Source of the DNA: an uncultured Bryobacterales bacterium | GTDB lineage: Bacteria; Acidobacteriota; Terriglobia; Bryobacterales; Bryobacteraceae | Assembly: GCA_937959285.1 (NCBI GenBank) | Contig: CALGAR010000052.1 | Span: 1 to 20,561 of the forward strand | Reading direction: 5' to 3' | DNA length: 20,561 nucleotides | In this document: in pieces, positions 1-8,239 of the stretch | Numbering within the stretch: position 1 is the stretch's first letter | How the letters are laid out: the number at the start of each line of letters is the position of its first letter | Notes under the pieces: generated by a model | What the model saw: the letters and a program-made list of their open reading frames with translations, nothing else | What the model was told of the DNA's origin: nothing | Database searches by the model: none | Made by a program: the position numbers and the translations under genes

Positions 1-1
1 G

Positions 2-1921
2 CCGCTGCGAGTCGAGCCGGCGCCGCCGCCAACCGAAACGCGCCGGCATCAGGGTAAGCAGGCAGCCCGTGCGATTGAACAGCGCGACCGGGAGATGGAG
101 CTCGAAGGGAAAGTTCGGTATCCGGTTTCCCGCCGGACCGAGCCTGCTGCTCCACCGCCCATCGATCGTGAAATCACCATCGCCGAAGGCCTGACGGTCA
201 AAGAGCTATCCGAGAAGCTCGGCGTCAAGGCAAACCTTGTTATCAAGAAGCTGGTCGAGCGAAAGATCTTTGCCACTATCAACCAGACGCTCGATGTGAA
301 GCTGGCTCAGGAGATTGCGCGCCAGTTCGGAGCTTCCACGAACCAGGTGAGCTACGAAGAGGAGGCGACGCAGGAGATCGAACTGGCGGAAGATCCCAAG
401 GATCTGGTCAAGCGTGCTCCGGTTGTCACGATCATGGGCCACGTCGATCACGGCAAGACGTCTCTTCTCGACGCGATCCGCCAGTCGCGGGTGGCCGAGA
501 AGGAGGCGGGCGGGATCACGCAGCACATCGGCGCGTATCAGGTGGAGAAGAACGACCGGAAGATCGTGTTTATCGACACTCCCGGTCACGAAGCGTTCAC
601 CCGTATGCGGGCGCGCGGCGCCAAGGTCACCGATATTGTTGTCCTGGTAGTCGCTGCTGACGACGGCGTGATGCCTCAGACGTTGGAAGCGATCGACCAC
701 GCGAAGGCCGCCAAGGTTCCGATCATTGTGGCGATCAACAAGATCGACAAACCCGACGCACAGCCGGAACGGATCAAACAGCAGCTTTCCGAGCGGGGAT
801 TGCTGGCGGAAGAGTGGGGCGGTGACACCGTGATGGTGCCCGTCTCCGCGAAAGCCAAGCAGAACCTCGATCTGCTGCTCGAGATGATTCTGCTGGTTGC
901 GGACCTTCAGGATCTCAAAGCGAATCCGAACCGGCCGGCCGTTGGCACGGTTCTCGAAGCGCAGCTGGATCGCGGCCGTGGCCCGGTGGCTACGGTGCTC
1001 GTTCGCAACGGAACGCTCCGGGTGGGCGACTACTTCATCTGCGGCTCCGTATTCGGCAAGGTTCGCGCGATGTTCGATGACCGCGGAAACCAGGTCCGGG
1101 AGGCGGAGCCCTCCATGCCTGTTGAGGTCCTGGGCCTCGACTCGCTTCCCGAAGTCGGCGATACCTTCCAGGTGGTGACAGATACCGCCAAGGCCAAGCA
1201 GATTGTGATCTACCGCGAGGCGAAAGCACGCGAAATGTCGATGGCCAAGACGGGCCGGATCACTCTCGACCAGCTTCACGGCCAGCTCAAGGAAGGCGAA
1301 GTCAAGGAACTCAACATTATTCTCAAAACAGACGTGGGCGGCACGGCGGAAGTGCTCAGCGATACGCTGCAGAAGCTGTCGAATGAGAAGGTCCGGATTC
1401 GAGTGCTGCACGCCGGCGTGGGCGCGATCACCGAGAGCGACGTCCTGCTGGCATCGGCATCGAACGCGATCATCATCGGGTTCAATGTCCGTGCGGAGCG
1501 GAGCGCTGTTACGACAGCCGAGCAGGAGAAGGTGGAGATCCGCTTCCACACGATCATTTACGAGCTCACCGAAGAGATCAAGAAGGCGATGACCGGCATG
1601 CTCGAGCCGGTGTTCAAAGAGGTATACCGCGGCAGGGCCGAGGTTCGGGAGGTATTCCGGATCTCGAAAGTTGGCATGGTCGCCGGGTGTATGGTCGTCG
1701 ACGGCCTGCTAACCCGCGACAGCCAGATCCGGCTGCTGCGAGACAACATCGTCATTCATACCGGCAAGATCGAAAGCCTCAAGCGCTTCAAGAACGATGT
1801 CAGCGAAGTGAAGAGCGGGTTCGAATGCGGCGTCGCAATTGCGAACTTCAACGATCTGAAGCCCGGTGACATTATTGAGGCCTTCGTTACAGAACGAGTG
1901 GCAGCGGAGGCCCTGGTCTAA
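2..1921 (+). CDS. infB: Translation initiation factor IF-2, 5' end outside window
   Basis: IF-2 is the GTPase that brings fMet-tRNA to the 30S subunit and promotes 50S joining. The frame is open from base 2, so the N-terminal part is cut off; the ATG at 95 is internal. Counting residues from that ATG, an IF2_N-type helical domain lies at about 27-80. The G domain follows: G1 GHVDHGKT at 115-122 (bases 437-460), a G2-region GGITQHIGAY, G3 DTPGH from 161, G4 NKID from 215, then SAK. Domains II, III and the C-terminal fMet-tRNA-binding domain follow and look complete, ending at TAA 1919-1921. The segment upstream of 95 is rich in Pro, Arg and Gln, as expected of the variable IF-2 linker. It heads the infB-ylxP-rbfA order that is common in bacteria. 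All key GTPase motifs are intact. Confidence 0.98.
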   Translation, partial: PLRVEPAPPPTETRRHQGKQAARAIEQRDREMELEGKVRYPVSRRTEPAAPPPIDREITIAEGLTVKELSEKLGVKANLVIKKLVERKIFATINQTLDVKLAQEIARQFGASTNQVSYEEEATQEIELAEDPKDLVKRAPVVTIMGHVDHGKTSLLDAIRQSRVAEKEAGGITQHIGAYQVEKNDRKIVFIDTPGHEAFTRMRARGAKVTDIVVLVVAADDGVMPQTLEAIDHAKAAKVPIIVAINKIDKPDAQPERIKQQLSERGLLAEEWGGDTVMVPVSAKAKQNLDLLLEMILLVADLQDLKANPNRPAVGTVLEAQLDRGRGPVATVLVRNGTLRVGDYFICGSVFGKVRAMFDDRGNQVREAEPSMPVEVLGLDSLPEVGDTFQVVTDTAKAKQIVIYREAKAREMSMAKTGRITLDQLHGQLKEGEVKELNIILKTDVGGTAEVLSDTLQKLSNEKVRIRVLHAGVGAITESDVLLASASNAIIIGFNVRAERSAVTTAEQEKVEIRFHTIIYELTEEIKKAMTGMLEPVFKEVYRGRAEVREVFRISKVGMVAGCMVVDGLLTRDSQIRLLRDNIVIHTGKIESLKRFKNDVSEVKSGFECGVAIANFNDLKPGDIIEAFVTERVAAEALV

Positions 1922-1936
1922 GGGTATTCCCGACCA

Positions 1937-2224
1937 ATGGCGGCCATCGGTGTCCTGACGCTAGAGCTACGGCTTCCTTACTCGCACTCGCTGAAAGATA
2001 AGCGTCATGTGGTCAAGGGGCTCAAAGACCGTCTCCGTCACAAATTCAATGTCTCAGTGGCGGAGATTGATTACCAGGACACCTGGCAGAGGTCCGTCAT
2101 CGCCGTGGTTACGGTCTCAGGATCCCATGTGAACGCCGAGCAGGTGCTGCAGTCCGTTGAGATAGAAGCCGCGAACCTACTTGGACCGGACTTGGTGTCC
2201 GCGGTCGTGGAGTGGATGGAGTGA
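1937..2224 (+). CDS. ylxP: DUF503 / YlxP family protein
   Basis: This 95-residue protein matches the DUF503 (YlxP-like) family in length and pattern: an N-terminal beta strand (IGVLTLELRLP), then the typical SLKDKRHVVKGLKDRLRHKFNVSVAE segment with SLKDKR at about residues 18-23, and a C-terminal helix after a second strand (SVIAVVTVSG). In many bacteria this gene sits between infB and rbfA, as here, which suggests a role tied to translation or ribosome assembly. The biochemical function is not firmly known. It begins 15 bases after infB ends, with only a distant AAGGG at about 1920-1924 as a possible ribosome binding site, so coupling to infB translation is likely. Confidence 0.9.
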   Translation: MAAIGVLTLELRLPYSHSLKDKRHVVKGLKDRLRHKFNVSVAEIDYQDTWQRSVIAVVTVSGSHVNAEQVLQSVEIEAANLLGPDLVSAVVEWME

Positions 2225-2228
2225 GACG

Positions 2229-2624
2229 ATGGACGAGCGTCGTGCTCAAAGGGTCTCCGAGGCGATGCGCGAGGAGCTTTCGGAGATTATCGGCTATGAA
2301 ATGTCGGACCCGCGCATCAGCCGCGTGGACGTAACGGAAGTCCACCTTTCTCCCGACCTGCGCCGGGCCCAAGTCCGCGTGGCCCTGGGCGGGACGGAAG
2401 CCGAGCAGCGGGAAGCGCTACAAGCGCTCGAAAATGCCCGCGGTTACCTGCGCCGCGCCATCTCCCAGCGCCTTCAACTGTACCGCACCCCCGATCTTCA
2501 TTTCGAACCGGCGGCCAAACTCCGGCCCGGAACTCGCGTCGATCAGTTGCTGAAGCGCATCCGTAGAGGCCGTCCTCGCGACAATTCCCCGGAGTCCGAA
2601 AATTCCCCTGGCAATGAAACATAG
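2229..2624 (+). CDS. rbfA: Ribosome-binding factor A
   Basis: RbfA is a small KH-fold protein that binds the 30S precursor and helps mature the 16S rRNA 5' end. The 131-residue product begins MDERRAQRVSEAMREELSEII and carries the family's DPRIS..DVTEVHLSPDLRRAQVRV core at about residues 27-51, then the helical region ending near PGTRVDQLLKRI. The ATG at 2229 is preferred over an in-frame ATG 48 bases upstream, because it gives the normal RbfA N-terminus and has GGAG at 2218-2221 at good spacing; the upstream one would lie inside ylxP. Four bases separate it from ylxP. Its last 11 bases overlap apbE. Confidence 0.95.
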   Translation: MDERRAQRVSEAMREELSEIIGYEMSDPRISRVDVTEVHLSPDLRRAQVRVALGGTEAEQREALQALENARGYLRRAISQRLQLYRTPDLHFEPAAKLRPGTRVDQLLKRIRRGRPRDNSPESENSPGNET

Positions 2625-3576
2625 TGTGCTACTTTTGTTCTTGGTGGCCGCAGTGGCGCCAGGTGGTCCCGTCCGGGTTGAACGCAGTCTGGACGTAATG
2701 GGATCCACTTATACGGTGGCGGTTTATGGCGAGGACCGGTTCCGGCTGGATGAAGCAATCGATGCAGCCTTCGACGAGGCGCGCCGGCTGGACCGCTTGC
2801 TCTCGAACTACCGGCCTGAAAGCGAGTGGAGCCGGGTCAACCGGGAGGCCGAAGCGGGTCCTGTGAAGGTGAGTGAGGAGCTGTTCCGCCTGCTGGACTT
2901 GTGCATTCGATACAGCCGTGAAAGCGAAGGCGCGTTCGATATCACGGTCGGGCCATTGATGAAAGTGTGGGGGTTCTATAAGGGGACCGGACGGTTTCCG
3001 CACCGCGCAGAGATTCGAGGGGCCTTGTCGAGCGTCGGATATCGGAATGTCCAGCTTGATCCAGTCTCGCGAACCGTCCGCTTTTTGAAACCTGGCGTGA
3101 ATCTGGACCCGGGCGGCATCGGAAAAGGCTATACGGTCGACCGGATGGCGGAAATTTTAAAAAGCAAAGGCGTGCATTCCGGACTAATTTCAGCCGGAAG
3201 CAGCAGCATTTATGCAATAGGCACTCCTCCGGGCGAAAAAGGCTGGAAAGTCAGCGTCCGGCATCCCAAGGATTCGCGCCGGACAGTTCAGGATTTCTAC
3301 CTAAAAGACGAGTCGATGTCCACGTCGGGAAACTATGAGAAGTTTTTCGTAGCAAATGGAAAGCTTTACAGTCATATCATGGATCCGCGAACAGGCTATC
3401 CGGCGCAAGGTATGCTTTCGGTTTCCGTGATTGCGCCGCGAACGCTCGACAGCGAAGCGTGGACGAAACCATACTACATACTGGGCCGCGAATGGGCGGC
3501 CAAACATAAACCCAAGCACTTTCGGGTGTTTCTTTGCGAAGACAGGTCGGAACCGGCATGCGCGTTGCTCCCATGA
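2614..3576 (+). CDS. apbE: ApbE-like FAD:protein FMN transferase, exported
   Basis: ApbE enzymes attach FMN from FAD to Thr or Ser of extracytoplasmic flavoproteins. The 320-residue product starts with a short basic end and a hydrophobic run (residues 5-16), a probable signal peptide or membrane anchor. Family motifs visible: LDVMGSTYTV (26-35), GPLMKVWGF (113-121), DPGGIGKGYTVD (165-176), SAGSSSIYAIG (193-203), STSGNYEKFF (236-245) and HIMDPRTG (254-261). Near the C-terminus, where the family normally has ADALST with the Asp and Thr Mg2+ ligands, this protein reads SEAWTK (280-285), so both ligand positions appear changed. It overlaps rbfA by 11 bases and has no strong Shine-Dalgarno sequence, so translational coupling is likely. 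Activity is uncertain; family membership is not. Confidence 0.88.
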   Translation: MKHSVLLLFLVAAVAPGGPVRVERSLDVMGSTYTVAVYGEDRFRLDEAIDAAFDEARRLDRLLSNYRPESEWSRVNREAEAGPVKVSEELFRLLDLCIRYSRESEGAFDITVGPLMKVWGFYKGTGRFPHRAEIRGALSSVGYRNVQLDPVSRTVRFLKPGVNLDPGGIGKGYTVDRMAEILKSKGVHSGLISAGSSSIYAIGTPPGEKGWKVSVRHPKDSRRTVQDFYLKDESMSTSGNYEKFFVANGKLYSHIMDPRTGYPAQGMLSVSVIAPRTLDSEAWTKPYYILGREWAAKHKPKHFRVFLCEDRSEPACALLP

Positions 3577-4595
3577 ACAGTCGCTTTCTGGACGCCTGCC
3601 GACGCAGGCCCACTGACGTTCGTCCGGTGTGGTTCATGCGTCAGGCTGGCCGATATCTCAAGCCCTACCGCGAAATTCGCGCCAAGCACAGTATTCTTGA
3701 AATTTGTAAAAGGCCGGATTTGGCTGCGACGGTTACGCTTCAGCCCGTCGAGATTCTCGACGTTGACGCGGCGATCATTTTTGCCGATCTGCTCCTGCCC
3801 GTGGAGCCGATGGGTCTGAAGCTGTCCTTCCTTCCCGGTGAGGGCCCACATATCGAGAACCCAGTCCGGACTTCTGCCGACGTCGACACGCTTTCGATTT
3901 CGAATACAGATGATCTCGGTTACGTAGCCGAGGCGATCCAGATGGTGACGCGAGCCCTGGGGGGAAAGGTGCCGCTGATCGGTTTCGTCGGTGCTCCCTT
4001 CACCCTGGCGAGCTACATGATTGAAGGCGGCGCCTCTCGGACGTTTCTGCGCACGAAGCAGATGATGTACCGGGACGAGACGCTGTGGCGGCGTCTGATG
4101 GGCAAGATCGTCGACGTTCTCGGACCGTTTGCGCTGCTTCAGGTGGCCGCCGGCGCGCGCGCGATTCAGGTCTTCGATAGTTGGGTTGGAGCGCTTGGTC
4201 CCGACGATTACGTTCGGTACGTGGCGCCGTATTCCAGAGCCTTGATTGAGCGTATCCGGTCTAGTGGAGTCCCGGTGATCCATTTCGGTACGGGCGCCGC
4301 TGGCTTTTTCAAGGAATTGCATGCAGCGGGTGGCGATGTTTTGGGAGTTGACTGGCGAATTAACATCGATCAAGCCTGGATGGATATCAGCTACCGGTCG
4401 GCGATTCAGGGAAATCTTGATCCCGCCGTCCTCTTTGCGCCGCTCCCCGAGCTAAAAATGCGCGTCCACGAGCTACTGAAGCGGACTGGAACCCGGCCGG
4501 GTCATATTTTCAATCTTGGCCACGGCATCCTTCCTGAAACGCCCGTCGAGCACGTGAAGGCCGTGGTCCAGTTTGTTCGGGAGTTCAAACCATAG
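3573..4595 (+). CDS. hemE: Uroporphyrinogen decarboxylase
   Basis: HemE removes four carboxyl groups from uroporphyrinogen III to give coproporphyrinogen III in the cytoplasm. From the ATG at 3573 the protein is 340 residues, the usual length, and starts MNSRFLDACR. Conserved elements: VWFMRQAGRYL (19-29, substrate-binding Arg), IIFADLLLP (68-76, with Asp72 at the catalytic Asp position; the common form is FSDIL), GFVGAPFTLASYMIEGG (137-153, conserved Tyr148), HFGTG (237-241), QGNLDP (279-284) and HIFNLGHGILPETP (311-324). The start forms an ATGA overlap with the apbE stop; an in-frame ATG at 3558 would only add a few residues unlike the family. hemY follows directly, with no hemH between them. 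Confidence 0.96.
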   Translation: MNSRFLDACRRRPTDVRPVWFMRQAGRYLKPYREIRAKHSILEICKRPDLAATVTLQPVEILDVDAAIIFADLLLPVEPMGLKLSFLPGEGPHIENPVRTSADVDTLSISNTDDLGYVAEAIQMVTRALGGKVPLIGFVGAPFTLASYMIEGGASRTFLRTKQMMYRDETLWRRLMGKIVDVLGPFALLQVAAGARAIQVFDSWVGALGPDDYVRYVAPYSRALIERIRSSGVPVIHFGTGAAGFFKELHAAGGDVLGVDWRINIDQAWMDISYRSAIQGNLDPAVLFAPLPELKMRVHELLKRTGTRPGHIFNLGHGILPETPVEHVKAVVQFVREFKP

Positions 4596-4596
4596 G

Positions 4597-5979
4597 GTGA
4601 AACCGGTTGTCATTATTGGCGGCGGAATTTCCGGCCTTTCAGCAGCCTGGTATTTGCAGAAGGCCGGAATTCCGGCGACGGTGGTGGAACGCCGCCCCCG
4701 GCTCGGCGGTGTGATTCAAACGGAGGTAGTTCAGGGCTGTGTAATCGAAGGCGGCCCGGACAGCTTCCTTTCCAGCAAGCCTGCCGCTCTCGAACTGATT
4801 CGGGAACTCGACTTATCCGACCAGGTAATTGGCTCCAACGATCACCTCCGCGTCACCTACGTCTGGAAGAAGGGACGATTAATACCCCTGCCAGACGGTT
4901 TAATGATGATGGTTCCGACGCGGATCCTCCCCATGATCTCCACGCCTTTGCTCGGCTGGCCGACGAAGATCCGGATGGGACTCGAGTTCTTCCGCCGGCC
5001 CGGTCACTCGATTCGGGATCGCTCAGTCGCAGAGTTTGTAGCGGATCACTACGGGCAGGAGACAGTCGACTACTTGGCGGAACCCCTTCTTTCCGGCGTT
5101 TACGGGGGCTCTCCAGACGAGTTGAGTGTCGTCAGCGTGTTAACCCGTTTTGCTGAGCTCGAAGCGCAGTACGGCAGCCTTACACGCGGTGTGTTGAAGA
5201 GCCAGCGGAAGCGGGGCCCTCAGCCAGCGGGCGGGTCCCTGTTCCGGACGCTGAAGGGAGGCCTTGGCGATTTGATTCAAGCCTTGGTCCATCGCCTCGA
5301 CAAGCGAGTGGAGTTTATCCAGGGTGAAGCAGAGGCGATTGAGCGAACGGGCGCAGCTTCCTACCGCGTCCGAATCGGAAACGATTGGATGGAGGCCTCG
5401 CACGTCATTCTCGCCTGTCCTGCATGGGCGGCGGGAGCAATTCTCGAATCGCTCGATGGCGAGCTGGCTGCACTGCTGAACGGCATCGGCTACAGCTCAT
5501 CGATGACCGTGGCGCTGGGCTATGAGCGGAAAGCGCTGAACCGGGATCTGAACGGGTTCGGATTTCTCGTGCCGAGAAAAGAGCGGCGTCAAATCCTTGC
5601 CTGCACGTGGGTGGGAACCAAGTTCGCGAACCGCGTCCCGGAGGACCGCGTGCTGTTGCGATGCTTCCTTGGCGGATCCCAGGGCGAGACGGTGCTATCG
5701 CAGAGCGACGAAAAAATCGTTGCTACGGTACAGGATGAGCTGCGCGAAATCATGGGGCTGTCGGCCGAGCCGGTCTTCACACGGATCAGCCGTTGGCCAC
5801 GGGCAATGGCTCAGTACGCCGTTGGCCATCAGGCGCGAGTAGAAAAAATTGAAGTCCTTTTGAGAGAGCTGCCCGGGCTGTATCTCGCTGGGAATGCGTA
5901 CTCCGGAGTGGGGATCCCGGATTGCATCCGGACGGGCAGGCAGGCGGCGGATCGGATCGCCGCCGCGAAAGCGGCGTAG
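4597..5979 (+). CDS. hemY: Oxygen-dependent protoporphyrinogen oxidase (HemY/HemG type)
   Basis: This FAD enzyme oxidises protoporphyrinogen IX (or coproporphyrinogen III in the coproporphyrin-dependent pathway). The GTG at 4597, one base after the hemE stop, gives a 460-residue protein beginning VKPVVIIGGGISGLSAAW, with the dinucleotide-binding GGGISG at 8-13 and the acidic end of the second strand in VVERRPRLGG. An ATG at 4573 would add eight residues and lie inside hemE. Further signatures are GPDSFLSSKP, the YGG segment near 170 (LLSGVYGGSPDELS), and the C-terminal FAD-binding LYLAGNAYSGVGIPDCIRTG. It pairs with hemE for late heme synthesis. Which substrate it prefers cannot be told from sequence alone. 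Confidence 0.93.
   Translation: MKPVVIIGGGISGLSAAWYLQKAGIPATVVERRPRLGGVIQTEVVQGCVIEGGPDSFLSSKPAALELIRELDLSDQVIGSNDHLRVTYVWKKGRLIPLPDGLMMMVPTRILPMISTPLLGWPTKIRMGLEFFRRPGHSIRDRSVAEFVADHYGQETVDYLAEPLLSGVYGGSPDELSVVSVLTRFAELEAQYGSLTRGVLKSQRKRGPQPAGGSLFRTLKGGLGDLIQALVHRLDKRVEFIQGEAEAIERTGAASYRVRIGNDWMEASHVILACPAWAAGAILESLDGELAALLNGIGYSSSMTVALGYERKALNRDLNGFGFLVPRKERRQILACTWVGTKFANRVPEDRVLLRCFLGGSQGETVLSQSDEKIVATVQDELREIMGLSAEPVFTRISRWPRAMAQYAVGHQARVEKIEVLLRELPGLYLAGNAYSGVGIPDCIRTGRQAADRIAAAKAA
5961..5976. terminator. Tetraloop hairpin at the 3' end of hemY (possible terminator)
   Basis: A perfect 6-bp stem, CGCCGC / GCGGCG, is closed by a GAAA loop, a GNRA-type tetraloop, inside the last hemY codons. 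It lies just before the hemY stop and 8 bases from the end of the convergent gene at 5984. No T-run follows on either strand, so intrinsic termination is unproven; it may instead protect the 3' end of the mRNA. Confidence 0.35.
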
Positions 5980-5983
5980 CCGG

Positions 5984-6559
5984 TCAGCGGGCGATTCTCA
6001 CATTGACCATTTCCGGCTTCACCTCCACGCGCTCGACGCCATGCGCCAGGTCAAATGGCTCCCCGATTTTGATATCCGGAAAGCGCGGCCGGATGAATAC
6101 ATCCATCAGAAAATCTAGCGCGGCTCCGTTGATCGGGATACCTGAAACTTCAATCTGGTCCAGGAAAATCGTTGCCTGGCCCTTCGCCGATTGAATCCGT
6201 CCCTGAACGACCACCGGTCGCTCGCCAGAAAGAATCGTTGACATGATCCAGCCGGGGTCGCGTCCCGATTTGGCCTGTACCTTGGCAAAATCGACATTGG
6301 CCGTCATCTTTCCGCTATTGTTCCCCAGCACGAGATGAGGCCTTGTCACAGCGCCTTCCCCCACAAGCGACGGAATCTCGCCCTTGATATATGCGTTCAG
6401 CTCGGCGGAAGTGAGTTGCACGGTGGAGCCGCGGGGAGCGCGCTCGCTTGAGATCATCTCCATCTTCCGCTTGGCGCTTTCATACGGGGACAGGCTGCCA
6501 ATGAGAAGAGGGGCCAGTCCCGCGAAGAAGACGACCAAGACTGAGCCTTTGAATCTCAT
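5984..6559 (-). CDS. Membrane-anchored or secreted protein of unknown function
   Basis: I do not recognise this family with certainty. The ATG at 6559 gives 191 residues beginning MRFKGSVLVVFFAGLAPLLIG, a basic end and one hydrophobic segment (about 6-22) that fits a signal peptide or N-terminal anchor. The frame stays open upstream to 6652, but those residues are charged and would bury the signal, so the internal start is better; the SD there is weak (AGCAAG). The mature part starts with a LTSAELNAYI segment and then alternates strands (VVVQGRIQSAKGQATIFLDQIEVSGIPING), ending VNVRIAR. The pattern resembles extracytoplasmic lipid-binding-like beta proteins, but that is a guess. It converges on hemY with a 4-base gap. 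Confidence 0.72.
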   Translation of the reverse strand: MRFKGSVLVVFFAGLAPLLIGSLSPYESAKRKMEMISSERAPRGSTVQLTSAELNAYIKGEIPSLVGEGAVTRPHLVLGNNSGKMTANVDFAKVQAKSGRDPGWIMSTILSGERPVVVQGRIQSAKGQATIFLDQIEVSGIPINGAALDFLMDVFIRPRFPDIKIGEPFDLAHGVERVEVKPEMVNVRIAR

Positions 6560-6666
6560 CTTGCTTTCATTGTACACGTCAGGTTCGACGGGGTTCCCTC
6601 GAAAAGGTTCCGCCCGCCGCGGCGTCTTACAGCTATTAACACCATGAATCACAAGGGGAAACAGCA

Positions 6667-7125
6667 GTGAGAATCGAGAGTCCCAGCTTCCGGAACGGCG
6701 GGCAGATTCCTGTCCGCTACACCTGCGACGGACAAAACATCAATCCTTCCTTACAGTTCTCCGACGTGCCGGAGGGCTGCCGCAGCCTGGTGCTGATTAT
6801 GGACGACATCGACGTCCCGAGGTCGAACCGTCCGGATGGCATCTGGAATCACTGGCTTCTCTGGAATATCCCACCGGATACGCGCGAGATTGCGGAGGGG
6901 ACCATCCCGAGGGGCGTCCAAGGTCATACGACGGGCGGCGAACTGGAGTATCAGGGACCCTGCCCTCCGAACGGGGAACACCGTTACGTCTTCAAGCTCT
7001 TTGCTCTGGATACAACGCTTGATCTCGACCTGGAAGCGACGCGGCGCCCGGATCTTCTCAAGGCGATGGAGGGACATATCCTGGCTTCCGCTGAGCTGGT
7101 GGGCCGGTACGATCGACGCCGTTAA
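6667..7125 (+). CDS. YbhB/YbcL family Raf kinase inhibitor-like (PEBP) protein
   Basis: The 152-residue product is a complete bacterial phosphatidylethanolamine-binding-like protein. It shows the family's early YTCDGQNINPSL (18-29), the MDDIDVP ligand-pocket motif (45-51), NHWLLWNIP (61-69), and the GPCPP-NGEHRY-FKLFALD segment in the second half. Bacterial members are cytoplasmic or periplasmic; no signal peptide is seen, so this one is probably cytoplasmic. The physiological ligand is unknown in most bacteria. The start is a GTG at 6667 with AAGGGG at 6653-6658 (8-base spacing), the best ribosome binding site here. It is divergent from the gene ending at 6559; the roughly 107 bases between hold no promoter I can defend. 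Confidence 0.93.
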   Translation: MRIESPSFRNGGQIPVRYTCDGQNINPSLQFSDVPEGCRSLVLIMDDIDVPRSNRPDGIWNHWLLWNIPPDTREIAEGTIPRGVQGHTTGGELEYQGPCPPNGEHRYVFKLFALDTTLDLDLEATRRPDLLKAMEGHILASAELVGRYDRRR

Positions 7126-7150
7126 CATAAAGTACCGGGGGACCGATAAA
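7122..7150 (+). promoter_or_regulatory. Sigma70-like promoter candidate for the DUF2157 operon
   Basis: TTAACA (7122-7127, 5/6 to consensus) and GATAAA (7145-7150, 4/6) are separated by exactly 17 bases. The -35 box overlaps the TAA stop of the PEBP gene. Transcription would start near 7157, leaving a leader of about 40 bases with GGGAG upstream of the ATG at 7196. Confidence 0.4.
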
Positions 7151-7195
7151 ATGGGCGAGGTGCGCCACGATTCCACCGAGGGAGTCCGATAGAGC

Positions 7196-8239
7196 ATGAG
7201 CGACTGGGAACGGCGGCTGGCGAATTGGGAGGCCGCACAGATTATCGATCAAGCCACCGCCGAGCGAATCCGCGCTTACGAGAATTCACGGCCACGCAGT
7301 TTGCGTCTTCCTGTTGTCATTGCCCTTGCTTTCGGAGGGTTGCTGGTCGCCGCCGGAATTCTGCTCTTTGTTTCCGCCCACTGGGACAGGCTCAGTCCCG
7401 GCGAGCGAATGTCGCTGATTGTCTTGCTCATCGGAGGCCTCCACGTGGCGGGCGCACTCACGGCAGAGCGGTTTCCAGCGTTCGGCGTCACACTGCACGC
7501 CCTTGGGACAGTGGCCCTCGGCGCAGGCATATTCCTTGCCGGGCAGATCTTCCAACTGGAGGAGAATTGGCCTGAGGGGATCCTTCTGTGGGCGGCAGGC
7601 GCCTGGATTGGCTTTCTGGTACTGCACAGCGAGGCTCAACTGGCGTTTGCGGCAATTCTCACGCCCGCCTGGATTGTCGCAAAATGGGCTACCGGCCCGT
7701 ACGGCCCGAAAATCGTCACGGCTGGCCTGTTCCTCCTTGCGCTGGCCTATCTGACTTCACCCCGCAAAGTATTGATAAGGATCGGCACCGTCACGCTGCT
7801 GCCCGTTGCTGTTCTTCTGGTTCAGCTCCACGTGGAAAGAACGTCCGCCGGGCCGCTGGCCGGCTGGATCCTTGCTCTGGCTCTGCCGACGGCCGTCGCC
7901 TTCGCGTTTCGCAAGCGGGAAGCCTGGAAGAACGCGATTGCAGCCTTGTGGGTGGCGGCTCTGCTGACTGTCACCGGAATCCTGGTCTACCTTTGGTGCG
8001 CGATTTCGTCGATCGGCCTGGTGATGCTGGGGCTCGCCGAATCACGCTCGGAGCGGATTAATCTTGGCATCGCGGGTTTCGCGCTGACTGTGATCGTTTT
8101 CTACTTCTCCAATGTCATGGACAAACTCGGCAGATCCGCAAGTCTGATGGCCTTGGGCATTCTTTTTCTCGCGGGTGGCTGGCTGCTGGAACGGCTGCGC
8201 CGGAGACTGGTGGCGCGGGTGAGAGAGGCACTTGCATGA
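7196..8239 (+). CDS. DUF2157 integral membrane protein
   Basis: The 347-residue protein starts with a soluble helical segment containing WEAAQIIDQATAERIRAYE (11-29), the usual DUF2157 N-terminus, followed by about ten hydrophobic helices from residue 37 on (for example LPVVIALAFGGLLVAAGILLFV and MSLIVLLIGGLHVAGAL) and a basic C-terminal tail (LLERLRRRLVARVREALA). SAHWDRLSPGERM after the first helix is also typical of the family. The function is unknown. It is translationally coupled to the next gene by an ATGA overlap at 8236-8239; such a pairing with a GDYXXLXY protein is recurrent in bacteria, suggesting a two-part inner-membrane complex. Confidence 0.87.
   Translation: MSDWERRLANWEAAQIIDQATAERIRAYENSRPRSLRLPVVIALAFGGLLVAAGILLFVSAHWDRLSPGERMSLIVLLIGGLHVAGALTAERFPAFGVTLHALGTVALGAGIFLAGQIFQLEENWPEGILLWAAGAWIGFLVLHSEAQLAFAAILTPAWIVAKWATGPYGPKIVTAGLFLLALAYLTSPRKVLIRIGTVTLLPVAVLLVQLHVERTSAGPLAGWILALALPTAVAFAFRKREAWKNAIAALWVAALLTVTGILVYLWCAISSIGLVMLGLAESRSERINLGIAGFALTVIVFYFSNVMDKLGRSASLMALGILFLAGGWLLERLRRRLVARVREALA

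Noticed and set aside
206..1549. A 447-codon open frame on the minus strand.
   Set aside because: It lies wholly opposite infB, is rich in His, Arg, Leu and Asp without domain pattern, and is a shadow of the high-G+C gene.
3474..4373. A 299-codon minus-strand open frame.
   Set aside because: It is antisense to hemE, which matches its family over its full length.
6560..6666. TACAAT on the minus strand ten bases before the ATG at 6559, as a -10 box.
   Set aside because: There is no -35 match at 16-18 bases, and it is so close to the ATG that the message would be leaderless; evidence is too weak.
7151..7192. A 13-codon open frame in the leader of the DUF2157 gene.
   Set aside because: It has no good ribosome binding site, and its predicted peptide has no run of regulatory codons typical of a leader peptide.
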